Assembly: GCF_002022005.1 (NCBI RefSeq)
Contig: NZ_CP017258.1
Span: 1,612,001-1,676,000 of the forward strand
Reading direction: 5' to 3'
DNA: 64,000 nucleotides
From: Campylobacter pinnipediorum subsp. caledonicus
GTDB taxonomy: Bacteria; Campylobacterota; Campylobacteria; Campylobacterales; Campylobacteraceae
Shown here one piece after another: positions 8,993 to 17,957 of the stretch. Position 1 is the first letter of the stretch; the number at the start of each line of letters is the position of its first letter. The translations under genes and the position numbers were made by a program. The notes beneath the pieces were generated by a model, which had not been told where the DNA came from, searched no databases, and saw only the letters and a list, made by a program, of their open reading frames with translations.

Positions 8993-9484
8993 ATGGTAGG
9001 AATAATATACGGAAGCAGCATGGGAAATACTGAAGAGGTTGCAAATTTTATTTCTGAAAATTTGGGTCTTGAAAACGAAGTTGTAAATGTAAGCGATGCT
9101 GATGCTGATAAAATAAATGGATATGATAAATTAATCCTTGCTACATCAACTTGGGGTAGTGGCGATTTACAAGATGATTGGGATGCTTTTGATTTCAGCG
9201 GTCTATCTCTTAGCGGAAAAACAGTTGCGCTTTTTGGCCTAGGTGATTCAGAAAGCTATTCTGATGACTATTGCAGTGGTATGGGAAAACTTTATGATGA
9301 AGTTGTAAAAGCTGGAGCAAAAGTTGTCGGTGGTGTATCTACAGATGATTATACTTTTGATGAATCTGAAGCTGTGAGAGATGGAAAATTTGTAGGTCTG
9401 GCTCTTGATGCTGAAAATGAAAGTGACAAAACAGAAGCTAGAGTTTTAGCTTGGATAGAAACTATCAAATCTGAACTTGCATAA
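8993..9484 (+). CDS. fldA: Flavodoxin
   Basis: This is a long-chain flavodoxin of 163 residues carrying one FMN and acting as a low-potential electron carrier (in this group for pyruvate or 2-oxoglutarate:acceptor oxidoreductases). The FMN phosphate loop GSSMGNTEEVA is at residues 6-16; TSTWGSGDLQDDW at about 54-66 contains the Trp loop that stacks on the flavin; FGLGDSESYSDDYC is the second flavin loop. The protein is strongly acidic, as expected. A two-way hairpin follows the stop. Confidence 0.95.
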   Translation: MVGIIYGSSMGNTEEVANFISENLGLENEVVNVSDADADKINGYDKLILATSTWGSGDLQDDWDAFDFSGLSLSGKTVALFGLGDSESYSDDYCSGMGKLYDEVVKAGAKVVGGVSTDDYTFDESEAVRDGKFVGLALDAENESDKTEARVLAWIETIKSELA

Positions 9485-9490
9485 TAAAAA

Positions 9491-9518
9491 AGAGGAAGCT
9501 ATTTATTTTGCTTCCTCT
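9491..9518. terminator. Bidirectional terminator between fldA and the ThiD2-like gene
   Basis: A 9-bp perfect stem (AGAGGAAGC / GCTTCCTCT) with a 10-base loop lies between converging genes. On the minus strand it is followed by TTTTTATTAT, a proper T-tract, so it is strongest as the end of the BI-1/ThiD2 operon. Confidence 0.75.
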
Positions 9519-9521
9519 AAA

Positions 9522-9911
9522 TTAACTTATAAAAATATCTTTTTCTATCGTATAAATTTCATATCTTATTTTTTTAAATAACTCAGATTTTTCAGTATCT
9601 ATTATCTTAAAACACTCTTCTAAAACCCTAGAACTTTCCTGCGCTCTTTTTAAATTTGCGATCAAAATTTCATTCAAGTTTTCTCTTTTTTGTTCGGATT
9701 TTGTGCTTGTTTTAAGAACATCGTTTGAAGAATCTCTAAAATTTATATACCCAGTCTGGTCTATTTTTGTTTGGTGTCTTATCTGTTTAAGTCTAAGTGA
9801 GATAGGCTGGTTGTTAAACCCATATCTACATATGTCTTCAACAACCCTAATTCCTTCTCTTAGCCTATTTAGATTGGCATCTATAACTCTGTATAGATTT
9901 TCGTTATTCAT
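9522..9911 (-). CDS. Stand-alone ThiD2-like domain protein (thiamine biosynthesis)
   Basis: A short all-helical protein of 129 residues. The opening YRVIDANLNRLREGIRVVED and the later LIANLKRAQESSRVLEE match the ThiD2 domain (Pfam PF17792 as I recall), often fused to thiamine-phosphate synthase ThiE and linked to HMP-phosphate kinase activity. Here it is not fused. The ATG at 9911 is taken as start; a TTG at 9920 with AGGA 4 bases upstream is an equally possible start (132 residues). Either way the gene overlaps the end of the BI-1 gene. Function is inferred from family only. Confidence 0.7.
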   Translation of the reverse strand: MNNENLYRVIDANLNRLREGIRVVEDICRYGFNNQPISLRLKQIRHQTKIDQTGYINFRDSSNDVLKTSTKSEQKRENLNEILIANLKRAQESSRVLEECFKIIDTEKSELFKKIRYEIYTIEKDIFIS

Positions 9912-10605
9912 CTCTTCCAAGTATTCCTAGAATTTGCAATAAAGAGGTAAATAAATTTAAAAAATCTAAATATAAAGCGACAGCACCTTCAACTGGTGTT
10001 TCGTAGTTACCTTTGATAATATTTTGTGTATCATATAATATAAATGCACTAAAAACTATAGCTGCAATACTAGATATAGCAAGCTGCATTATAGGGCTTC
10101 CTAAAAATATATTAATAAGTCCTGCAACTATAAGAACTATAACTGCTATGAAAAGCATTTTACCCATTGTCGTAAAATCTCTTTTTGTATTCATCGCAAA
10201 AATGCTTAGTCCACCAAAAGCTACTGTTGTTAGCATAAATGCTTGCGCTACTATGCTGGCTCCGCTCGGAAGATTTAAAACCATATAAAGCAAAGGCGTA
10301 AGCGTAAGACCGCTTATAAATGTAAATGCAAATAGCAATATGGTGTTTAACCCAGCTTTTCTCTTAGCTGCCATTAAACCAAACAACAAAGCAAACTCAA
10401 CTATAACCAATCCCCAAAATAATATTTTATTTTGTATCAAAGTAGCCGCTAAAAAGTATATACCAGTATAAGCGCCTGCTGTTGCTGACAGTAAAGAAGC
10501 TGCAAATAACTGATATGTTTGCTTTATAAATGTACTAAGCGAACTTTGTGCATAACTTTGTTCGTATTCGTTAGACCTAGCACAATCTCTATCATATAGA
10601 CTCAT
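9904..10605 (-). CDS. Bax inhibitor-1 / YccA family membrane protein
   Basis: This 233-residue inner-membrane protein has seven hydrophobic segments spread over residues 30-230 and an acidic C-terminal end, as in the BI-1/YccA/YbhL family (proposed pH-sensitive calcium leak or FtsH-interacting proteins). The internal segment FISGLTLTPLLYMVL and the closing YLDFLNLFTSLLQILGI are family hallmarks. The ATG at 10605 is chosen because AAAGGAAT lies just upstream; an upstream in-frame start at 10650 lacks such a site. The 3' end overlaps the ThiD2-like gene. Confidence 0.9.
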   Translation of the reverse strand: MSLYDRDCARSNEYEQSYAQSSLSTFIKQTYQLFAASLLSATAGAYTGIYFLAATLIQNKILFWGLVIVEFALLFGLMAAKRKAGLNTILLFAFTFISGLTLTPLLYMVLNLPSGASIVAQAFMLTTVAFGGLSIFAMNTKRDFTTMGKMLFIAVIVLIVAGLINIFLGSPIMQLAISSIAAIVFSAFILYDTQNIIKGNYETPVEGAVALYLDFLNLFTSLLQILGILGRDE

Positions 10606-10730
10606 GTTTATTCCTTTATTTTTTAATTTTGTCTTATATAAATTTAACAAAAAATAGGTAAATAAAATTTAAAAAATATCTTAAATAATGTTTAATTTTT
10701 TACTAATATCTAATATAAATATTTTTTTGA

Positions 10731-10736
10731 TATAAT
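10731..10736 (+). promoter_or_regulatory. Putative -10 element for the carbonic anhydrase operon
   Basis: TATAAT preceded by TTTTTTTGA, 41 bases before the ATG. Typical Campylobacter sigma-70 context, with a T-rich upstream and no clear -35. Confidence 0.5.
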
Positions 10737-10776
10737 ATTTGTCCTAAAATTTATAAACCGATGGAGATGATAAATA

Positions 10777-11403
10777 ATGGAATCATTGCTCGAGCGAGCC
10801 GTTAACTTTATGGAAGAAGGTTTTTTGGAACATAGGGATCTTTTTGAAAGTTTAAGCAACACGCAAAATCCAAAAGTTTTATTTGTATCCTGCGCTGATT
10901 CTAGAGTTGATCCAAATTTAATAACAAAAAGCCTACCAGGAGATTTATTTACAATAAGAAACATAGCCAATATAGTCCCAGCTTATCGAGTAAGTGATGA
11001 GTTTTTAGCAACTACTTCGGCTATAGAATATGCTTTGTCTGTATTAAATATTAAAACAATTATTGTTTGTGGACACTCCAATTGTGGTGGATGCAAGGCT
11101 TTGTACGAGGATGACTCAAAATTTAGTAGCTCTCCAAATTTTAAAAGCTGGATAAAAATCATGCAGCCTATTAAAAATAAAGTAATAGCATTTGGCACGA
11201 AAGATCCAGCCAAAAGAGGTTGGCTAACAGAAAGATTAAATGTTATAAACTCTATACAAAATTTACTAACATACCCAAATGTTGAAGATGAGTATAACGC
11301 AGGTGAACTAGAAATTTATGGTTGGCATTACATAATAGAAACCGGAGAGATTTTTAGTTATGATTTAAAAAAAGGAAGTTTTGAGCTTCTAAGTACTAAA
11401 TAA
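10777..11403 (+). CDS. canB: Beta-class carbonic anhydrase
   Basis: This 208-residue cytoplasmic zinc enzyme interconverts CO2 and bicarbonate, which matters for a capnophilic organism. The zinc and catalytic residues are in place: Cys39, Asp41 and Arg43 (SCADSR) and His100 and Cys103 (CGHSNCGGC). Length is normal for the class. It is followed after 8 bases by an MscS-family channel gene, the pairing I recall as Cj0237-Cj0238. Confidence 0.93.
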   Translation: MESLLERAVNFMEEGFLEHRDLFESLSNTQNPKVLFVSCADSRVDPNLITKSLPGDLFTIRNIANIVPAYRVSDEFLATTSAIEYALSVLNIKTIIVCGHSNCGGCKALYEDDSKFSSSPNFKSWIKIMQPIKNKVIAFGTKDPAKRGWLTERLNVINSIQNLLTYPNVEDEYNAGELEIYGWHYIIETGEIFSYDLKKGSFELLSTK

Positions 11404-11411
11404 GGATTTAT

Positions 11412-13232
11412 ATGTATAAAATTTTAAGATTTTTTGTTGTTTTTACTCTGTTTTTTTCTTTTTTAAAAGCCGCCGATATAAAATCAACGGATATAATTAA
11501 TGCATTTAATGATTTAAATAGGATAAATTCACAGATTTATATTTTAACGCTTGATTTAAATTCAACCGATTCAAACAGTCTAAGTAGTCTTAATGTGAAA
11601 AAAAATAAAATAATTAGCGATTTGCCAAATTATATACTTAAAACAGAATTTTCAAAAAAAGATTTAAATAAATTTGAGAACAAAAAAGTTGTTCTTCAAA
11701 AAAATATGCTTACTTATAGTAAAAATAAAAGTAGTGATGGTTATGCAAAGAATTTTATAGAACTCAAACAAGTGGAGATTGAAGAGATACTTTTTAAAAA
11801 TATTTTTGAGGTTGCGCAACTTTTAAAAAGTGGTTCAAAATCATCAGAAATAAGAAACTTGCTAGAAAATTCAATCATAGAGCTTAATGTTAATTCATAT
11901 ACTGATTCAAGTGCATATGGTGTTCAGCACAGCGAAGCCTTGCATGACATAAAGATACAAAAACAAACAGCTGAAGAGATATTGTCGTATCTTAAAAATA
12001 ATGTTGAGCTTTTAAGTTCCAGTTTTGCATTAAATGAGCTAAATCTAAATACTGGGATTGATTATATAAATAATATGATACCTATTCATATTAGATATTT
12101 AAATTTTGGTAAAATAATTTTAATTGTTTTTATTTTTGGTTTTTTTGTATCACTTACAAGACTGCTGTCTAAATTTACTTTTTGGTTTTTAACCTTATTT
12201 TTACCAAAAGGGGTTCATTCTGATGCTATGAAGGACCAAATTTTAAAAATCATCAAAAGACCAATAGCGACTATACTTATAGCGTATGCCTTAAAAATTT
12301 GTGCTAGTGTCGGATACTATCCTCTACCAATGCCTTTAAATATCATAAACTTTTTCAATATATTTTACACAGTTCTTATATGTTGGCTTGTAATAACAGC
12401 TTTAAATGGTTATGGAATGTTTGTTATAAGCGAGATAGCAAAAAAAAGTGGTCGCAAAGAAGTAGTAAATTTAATTATAAAAATAGTAAATTTTATAATT
12501 ATAATTATAGCCTTGCTTTTAGTTTTATCTCGTTTAGGATTTGACATCTCAGCCATAATAGCATCTTTGGGAATAGGTGGTTTGGCTGTTGCTTTTGCTG
12601 CAAAAGATATAATAGCAAACTTTTTTGCATCAGTTATGCTTTTGTTTGACAATTCATTTTCTCAAGATGATTTTATAGTTTGTGGAAATATTGAAGGAAC
12701 TATTGTTGAAATAGGACTAAGAAAAACCACAATTAGAAGCTTTGATAACGCTCTTATATCTGTTCCAAATTCAACACTAACAAATGAGCCTATTATAAAT
12801 TGGTCTCGCAGAAAAATAGGTCGTATTATAAACATCACCATAGGACTTACCTATGATTCAACTCCTGATAGTTTAAAAAAATGCATAGCTGATATAAAAG
12901 ATATGCTCGCTGTTCATCCAGATATTTCAAGAGAGGATAATGGAGGTTCCTTAAGCTCAAATAGTCATTTGAGATTTAGAAAAAATATAGTTAGTATAGA
13001 CGAGCTAGCTGGTTGCAAAAGTGATATTTATGTAGCACTAAATACCCTAAATAGTAGTTCTATAGATATAGCTATAATTTGTTACACAAAAGCGGTTGGA
13101 AAATTGGAATATATGAAAGTTAGAGAGGATGTTATATTTAAGATAATGGATATAGTTGCAAACAATGGACTAGATTTTGCTTTCCCTAGCCAGAGTTTGT
13201 ATTTTCAAAACCAACCAGAAGTAAAAAATTAA
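11412..13232 (+). CDS. MscS-family mechanosensitive channel
   Basis: This 606-residue inner-membrane channel opens under membrane tension. It starts with a signal peptide (to about residue 20) and a long periplasmic helical region (20-220), followed by several membrane helices (about 230-395). The pore helix region is recognisable as IASLGIGGLAVAFAAKDII followed by FFASVMLLFDNSF and the beta domain (VEIGLRKTTIRSFDN). The size and added periplasmic part resemble larger MscK/YbdG-like members more than E. coli MscS (286 residues). It is probably co-transcribed with canB. Confidence 0.9.
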   Translation: MYKILRFFVVFTLFFSFLKAADIKSTDIINAFNDLNRINSQIYILTLDLNSTDSNSLSSLNVKKNKIISDLPNYILKTEFSKKDLNKFENKKVVLQKNMLTYSKNKSSDGYAKNFIELKQVEIEEILFKNIFEVAQLLKSGSKSSEIRNLLENSIIELNVNSYTDSSAYGVQHSEALHDIKIQKQTAEEILSYLKNNVELLSSSFALNELNLNTGIDYINNMIPIHIRYLNFGKIILIVFIFGFFVSLTRLLSKFTFWFLTLFLPKGVHSDAMKDQILKIIKRPIATILIAYALKICASVGYYPLPMPLNIINFFNIFYTVLICWLVITALNGYGMFVISEIAKKSGRKEVVNLIIKIVNFIIIIIALLLVLSRLGFDISAIIASLGIGGLAVAFAAKDIIANFFASVMLLFDNSFSQDDFIVCGNIEGTIVEIGLRKTTIRSFDNALISVPNSTLTNEPIINWSRRKIGRIINITIGLTYDSTPDSLKKCIADIKDMLAVHPDISREDNGGSLSSNSHLRFRKNIVSIDELAGCKSDIYVALNTLNSSSIDIAIICYTKAVGKLEYMKVREDVIFKIMDIVANNGLDFAFPSQSLYFQNQPEVKN

Positions 13233-13264
13233 CCAAATAATTTATATTTTTATAGGAGTTTAAA

Positions 13265-13414
13265 ATGATAAAAGATTATGATGAAGAATTTGAGTATGAT
13301 GATTTACAAAATTACGATGAAGAGGAAATCGATACGGGTTATAGTTATAGTTATGATGACGATGATTATGAATACAACGATGAAAACGATGAAGAAAGTT
13401 ATGATAGCTATTAA
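13265..13414 (+). CDS. Tiny highly acidic Asp/Glu/Tyr-rich protein
   Basis: A 49-residue open frame with AGGAG 6 bases before its ATG. It is almost only Asp, Glu, Tyr, Ser and Asn (for example YSYSYDDDDYEYNDEND) and has no hydrophobic segment. Its stop is 2 bases before the ATG of the first diguanylate cyclase, so the two are very likely translationally coupled. No family is recognised. The good Shine-Dalgarno and tight spacing argue that it is real; a leader peptide or a metal- or cation-binding protein are both possible. Confidence 0.6.
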   Translation: MIKDYDEEFEYDDLQNYDEEEIDTGYSYSYDDDDYEYNDENDEESYDSY

Positions 13415-13416
13415 AA

Positions 13417-14499
13417 ATGCTTAGTCAAAAAATTATAGATAGAAAAATAAGTCAAAATAAATACAAATCAGTAGAGTATATTTATAAATTTATAATAAAT
13501 ATACTCCTTGTAGGACATATAATATCTTTTGTTCTTCTTGTGATTTTTGACCTTGGTCTATCTATATATTCTCTTATCGTTCTAATTTTTTCTTTTTATA
13601 TAAAATACAAATACAACAAAAAATTTCAAAATTTAGTTTCACTATGGTTTCACCTTAACACACTTATACTGTCTGCTATTTTTACATACAAATTTGGATG
13701 GAATAGTGGTTTTTGGTATTTTGTTTTTGGATTAATATTTATTAGTTATTTTTGTGCTTTTGATAATCTTATATTTACATATTCTTTATCTGCTTTTGAA
13801 ACCATTTTTATAGTTTCTTTGTATTTTTTTACAAAAGACAAAATAAATCCAAATATCGATGCTACAACATATCAAATTATGTATATAACTTGTTTTACCA
13901 TAACTTTTTTTATTGTTTTTAGAATGTATTTATTTGCCAGCATTATAACATCTCAAGATTACAAAAGTTTGATCAAAGAGCAGCTTGAATTAGAAAAAAT
14001 TTCACAATATGACCAATTGACTGGAATTTTAAATAGGCGCAGCATGCAAAAACTTGTAGAAATAGATGAAGAATTTATAAAGCAAAATAGAATCAAAACT
14101 AATAGTGTATTATTGCTTGGCGATATAGATGATTTTAAACATATTAACGATACTTTTGGGCATATTTATGGAGATAAAGTTATTAAAGATGTCTCTAGTG
14201 CTCTTAAGAATACATTTAGAAAAAATGATTTAGTGTGTAGATGGGGAGGCGAAGAATTTTTGATAGTATTAAATGATGTTAATGTAGAGTTTATATATGA
14301 TCTTTCAGATAGGCTTTTAAAAAATATTAGCCTAATCAAATTACCAAATAATAATCCCATAACCATGACATTTGGAATGGTTGTTAATTTAAATTCAACC
14401 TCTAATAGCTTTGAAGACAATATTAAAAAAGCAGATGAACTACTATATAAAGGAAAAAGAGACGGCAAAGATAAAGTTAAAATGAAGATAATAAAATGA
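13417..14499 (+). CDS. Membrane diguanylate cyclase (GGDEF)
   Basis: A 360-residue protein with about six membrane helices (residues 25-185), a short coiled linker and a C-terminal GGDEF domain (about 200-358) that makes c-di-GMP from two GTP. The active-site motif is GGEEF near residue 276, functional in many cyclases. An RxxD inhibitory site (RKND) lies exactly five residues before it, so product feedback is likely. The hydrophobic sensor part is not recognised. Its last 4 bases overlap the start of a second cyclase gene. Confidence 0.88.
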   Translation: MLSQKIIDRKISQNKYKSVEYIYKFIINILLVGHIISFVLLVIFDLGLSIYSLIVLIFSFYIKYKYNKKFQNLVSLWFHLNTLILSAIFTYKFGWNSGFWYFVFGLIFISYFCAFDNLIFTYSLSAFETIFIVSLYFFTKDKINPNIDATTYQIMYITCFTITFFIVFRMYLFASIITSQDYKSLIKEQLELEKISQYDQLTGILNRRSMQKLVEIDEEFIKQNRIKTNSVLLLGDIDDFKHINDTFGHIYGDKVIKDVSSALKNTFRKNDLVCRWGGEEFLIVLNDVNVEFIYDLSDRLLKNISLIKLPNNNPITMTFGMVVNLNSTSNSFEDNIKKADELLYKGKRDGKDKVKMKIIK

Positions 14500-15557
14500 G
14501 TAGTTCATTTACTTTAACCAAAGATTTATATAGCAAAATAGAATACATTTTGAGAATAACAAATATTTTAGCTTTTGCTATCCATGCTTCATATTTTCTT
14601 ATATTTTTAATAATGGAACAATATATATTAGTTACAGTAAATTCATTTTCTATTATTATATACTTGTTTATACAAGCAGCTTACACCAACTCTCCAAATA
14701 ATTCAAAAATATTACTTACATTATTTCAATTTGAGATAATAATACATGCTTTAATTTGCATAATGGTTCTTGGCTGGGGATACGGATTTGAGATGATTTT
14801 TATAACTTTTATAATCACAATATTTTTTGTTGAAACTAGTTATAAAAAAGTTACATATTTTTTAACATTTGTTCAATTTGTTTTATTTATCATATGTTGT
14901 CTTAAATTTTATGATATCGCAGCAAAAAATACATTTTGGAAAGACTTTTGCTTTATCTATAATTTTATTATTATGTCATTTTTAGCAATGGTATTATCAT
15001 ATATGCTTGAAATTTCAAATCAAGTAGCATATCTAAATGCGCAAAGAGAAAAAGAGAATATAAAAAATATTTCAAACCAAGATCCACTAACAAAACTATC
15101 AAATAGACATTCTTTACAAGGTTTTATAAAAGAGTATTTGAGTAAAGATAAACAATTTATATTGGTTTTATCTGATATAGATGATTTTAAAAAAGCAAAT
15201 GATTTTTATGGACACAATGTTGGTGATTCTATATTAGTTCATATTTCTAGTTTATTAAAAAATATATTAAGAGAAGATGATTTTTTGTGTAGATGGGGAG
15301 GCGAAGAGTTTTTGATAATTATGCTAGACATAGATAAAAACAGTGCTTTAAATGTCATAAAACGAGCTAAAAATATTCTAAATACCACATTCGTAAAGCA
15401 TGGTGATTATGAGATAAAAACAACGATGACATTTGGTGCTGTTTATCATGATAAAGATGAAGAATTTGATATAGAGACTATGATTAAAAAAGCTGATGAT
15501 TTGATGTACAAGGGCAAAAAAACCGGTAAAAATAAGATACTGCATGATTTCAAATAG
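14496..15557 (+). CDS. Second membrane diguanylate cyclase (GGDEF)
   Basis: A 353-residue paralogue of the preceding gene with the same plan: about six membrane helices (residues 15-175), then a GGDEF domain (about 190-352). The active site is GGEEF near residue 266 and the RxxD site (REDD) is again five residues upstream. The ATG overlaps the previous stop (ATGA), so both cyclases are made together. The membrane halves differ more than the catalytic halves, suggesting different input signals. Confidence 0.88.
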   Translation: MSSSFTLTKDLYSKIEYILRITNILAFAIHASYFLIFLIMEQYILVTVNSFSIIIYLFIQAAYTNSPNNSKILLTLFQFEIIIHALICIMVLGWGYGFEMIFITFIITIFFVETSYKKVTYFLTFVQFVLFIICCLKFYDIAAKNTFWKDFCFIYNFIIMSFLAMVLSYMLEISNQVAYLNAQREKENIKNISNQDPLTKLSNRHSLQGFIKEYLSKDKQFILVLSDIDDFKKANDFYGHNVGDSILVHISSLLKNILREDDFLCRWGGEEFLIIMLDIDKNSALNVIKRAKNILNTTFVKHGDYEIKTTMTFGAVYHDKDEEFDIETMIKKADDLMYKGKKTGKNKILHDFK

Positions 15558-15600
15558 ACTATTTTATAAAATATTAATAGATGGTTTAATAAAAATATAT

Positions 15601-15606
15601 TATAAT
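15601..15606 (+). promoter_or_regulatory. Putative -10 element for sodB
   Basis: TATAAT 34 bases upstream of the sodB ATG, in an A/T-rich spacer after the cyclase operon. An AAAGGA Shine-Dalgarno follows. Confidence 0.45.
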
Positions 15607-15639
15607 CTTAAATATAATTTTTATTAAAAAGGAAAAAAT

Positions 15640-16257
15640 ATGTTTAAATTAAGAGATTTACCATTTGATTCAAAATCAAATCTTGTTGTTAGTGAAAAAA
15701 CCTGTGAATACCATCACGGTAAGCACCATGCTACATATGTAGCTAATCTAAATAATCTTATAAAAGATACAGAATTTGCAAATTCATCTTTTTATGAGAT
15801 CTTGGTTGGTGCAAAAGGTGGCCTTTATAACAATGTTGCACAAGTTTATAATCATGATTTTTATTGGGATTGTATAGCTAAAAAAAGTGAAATGAGTGAT
15901 GAGTTTAAAACAGCTTTGCAAGCAGAATTCCCTAACTTTAAGGAAGACTTTGTAAAAGCAGCTACTACACTTTTTGGTTCTGGTTGGGCTTGGCTTGTGT
16001 TTGATCCAAAAACTTCTAAATTAGAAATCGTTCAAACATCAAATGCAGCAACTCCTGTAAATGATGAAAAAGTTCCTGTTTTGGTTGTTGATGTTTGGGA
16101 ACATGCTTATTATATAGATAACTTTAATGCTCGTCCAAAATATCTAGAAACATTCTTTGAAAATATAAACTGGGAATTTGTCTCAGAAGCTTATGAGTGG
16201 GCTAAAAAAGAAGGTTTAGGTTCAGTACAACACTACACTCAAAAAATCCACGGTTAA
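15640..16257 (+). CDS. sodB: Superoxide dismutase, Fe type
   Basis: This 205-residue enzyme converts superoxide to hydrogen peroxide and oxygen. It carries the Fe/Mn-SOD motifs: the YHHGKHHATYV helix with the first His ligand, NHDFYWD with the second, and DVWEHAYY with the Asp and His ligands. The pattern AQVYNHDFYWDC fits iron-type enzymes of epsilonproteobacteria. A strong UUCG-loop terminator follows directly, so it is probably a single-gene unit. Confidence 0.94.
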   Translation: MFKLRDLPFDSKSNLVVSEKTCEYHHGKHHATYVANLNNLIKDTEFANSSFYEILVGAKGGLYNNVAQVYNHDFYWDCIAKKSEMSDEFKTALQAEFPNFKEDFVKAATTLFGSGWAWLVFDPKTSKLEIVQTSNAATPVNDEKVPVLVVDVWEHAYYIDNFNARPKYLETFFENINWEFVSEAYEWAKKEGLGSVQHYTQKIHG

Positions 16258-16263
16258 TTCTAT

Positions 16264-16285
16264 GCCTAGCTTCGGCTAGGCTTTA
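16264..16285 (+). terminator. Rho-independent terminator after sodB
   Basis: A perfect 7-bp GC-rich stem (GCCTAGC / GCTAGGC) closed by a TTCG tetraloop and followed by TTTA, 6 bases after the sodB stop. Confidence 0.85.
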
Positions 16286-16422
16286 TCTTATATGATCAAA
16301 TCATAAAAAAATAATTTTCAATTATAGCTAACATTATTATTTAAATTTACAAAATCCAAAAATATATTAAAACAATAACTTTTAAAAAATAAGAAAATAA
16401 AAAGAGATATTTAAAAAATAAG

Positions 16423-16497
16423 TGGTGACCCATACGAGACTCGAACTCGTGTTACCGCCGTGAAAGGGCGATGTCCTAACCGCTAGACGAATGGGCC
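16423..16497 (-). tRNA. tRNA-Glu (TTC)
   Basis: On the minus strand GGCCCAT pairs with ATGGGTC at the acceptor (one wobble), the D-arm is TCTAGCGGTTAGGA, the anticodon loop is CTTTCAC (anticodon TTC), the T-arm is CGAGTTCGAGTCTCG, and CCA is encoded. Confidence 0.95.
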
Positions 16498-16638
16498 ACT
16501 TCTTCTGAAGTTGAATTGGGATTATATTACAAGAACACTTAAAAATAACTTAAAATATTAAATTTTATTAAAAATATTTGCGATAATATATTTTTTATTG
16601 TATTATATGGAACAAATAATATTAATTAAGGTTTTATA

Positions 16639-17106
16639 TTGAAACATTTTATCTTATTTTTTGCTATTGTTTTTTTTTACGGGTGTTCATTTAGACCAAC
16701 ACCTACAAGCTCACAGGTTTTTAATCTTACTTTAGTTTCCCCCATGATAAAGATAAATGACATTGTATTTTTGCATAAACATAAAAAAGGCTTAAATTTG
16801 CAAATATACAACACCGCATTAAATATAGCCAATATAAAAGTTTATAATAAAATATGCATAAATAGTGCATGTTTTGAAAAAATAGAATTTAATAAAAGAT
16901 TTTTTTTAAATTCTTACTATGATGATATATTTGAAGATATTTTATTGCAAAAACCAATTTATAATAGAAAAAATTTACAAAAGACAGAATGTGGCTTTAA
17001 CCAAAATATAAATAACAATTTAATACAATACGAGGTTTGCGCTAATAATGTTAAATTTATAGACACCAAAAACAAGATAAAAATAATATTAAGAGAGAAT
17101 AAATGA
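16639..17106 (+). CDS. Small lipoprotein of unknown function
   Basis: A 155-residue exported protein with a hydrophobic N-terminus and a lipobox-like FFYGC giving a lipidated Cys at about residue 16. The rest is basic and Asn/Lys-rich with four further Cys that could form disulfides. The start is a TTG with TAAGG upstream. The stop overlaps the nfo start (ATGA), so it is in an operon with endonuclease IV. I do not recognise the family. Confidence 0.75.
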   Translation: MKHFILFFAIVFFYGCSFRPTPTSSQVFNLTLVSPMIKINDIVFLHKHKKGLNLQIYNTALNIANIKVYNKICINSACFEKIEFNKRFFLNSYYDDIFEDILLQKPIYNRKNLQKTECGFNQNINNNLIQYEVCANNVKFIDTKNKIKIILRENK

Positions 17107-17957
17107 AATATATAGGTGCTCATGTTAGTGCTAGCGGTGGAGTTGAGAATGCACCACTTAATGCAGCAAAAATAGGAGCTGATGCTTTTGCACTTTTTGT
17201 TAAAAATCAAAGGCAATGGACTGCGGCTGATTTATCAGAAAAAAGCATTGTGACTTTTAAACAAAATTGTGAAAAAGCAAATATTAAGCCAGAACATATA
17301 CTCCCTCATGATAGCTATCTTATAAATTTAGGTCATTTTGATGATGAAAAAAGAGAAAAATCTTTTAATGCTTTTTTGGATGAGATAAAAAGAGTTCATC
17401 TGCTTGGATTAAAACTTTTAAATTTTCATCCAGGGTCTCATCTAAAAGAGATAAGTGAAAAAGAGTGTTTAGATAATATTGTAAAATGTTTAAATTTAGC
17501 CCTACAAGAGACTAGAGATGTTAAGCTTGTTATAGAAAATACAGCAGGACAAGGGTCAAATTTAGGCTATAAATTTGAACATCTTGCCTATTTGATAGAA
17601 AATGTTATTGATAAAACTAGAATAGGTGTGTGTATAGACACATGTCATCTTTTTGCGGCTGGTTATGATATAAGAGATGAAAAATCATACAATAAAACAA
17701 TGAAAGAATTCGATGATATTATAGGATATGAGTTTTTATCCGCAATGCATATTAATGATTCTAAATTTGATATTAATTCAAGAAAAGATAGACACGAAAG
17801 TCTTGGCAAAGGATTTTTGGGTTTAAATGCCTTTAAAAATATTATGAATGATGAAAAAATAGATGATATTCCTTTGATACTTGAAACAATAGATGATAGT
17901 ATATGGGATAAAGAAATTGAAATATTAAGAAATTTTACGAGGAGAAATGATGTTTAA
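17103..17957 (+). CDS. nfo: Endonuclease IV (AP endonuclease)
   Basis: A 284-residue zinc enzyme of base-excision repair that cuts 5' of abasic sites. It has the signature regions GAHVSASGG at the N-terminus, NFHPGSH (zinc His), [32 protein letters not shown] and RHESLGKG. Length is normal (about 280). The 3' end overlaps the start of the FadL-like gene by 11 bases. Confidence 0.95.
   Translation: MKYIGAHVSASGGVENAPLNAAKIGADAFALFVKNQRQWTAADLSEKSIVTFKQNCEKANIKPEHILPHDSYLINLGHFDDEKREKSFNAFLDEIKRVHLLGLKLLNFHPGSHLKEISEKECLDNIVKCLNLALQETRDVKLVIENTAGQGSNLGYKFEHLAYLIENVIDKTRIGVCIDTCHLFAAGYDIRDEKSYNKTMKEFDDIIGYEFLSAMHINDSKFDINSRKDRHESLGKGFLGLNAFKNIMNDEKIDDIPLILETIDDSIWDKEIEILRNFTRRNDV

Noticed and set aside
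13265-13414. Acidic 49-codon frame as chance low complexity
   Set aside because: Not accepted as chance because of its AGGAG and 2-base spacing to the cyclase; kept as a moderate-confidence gene.
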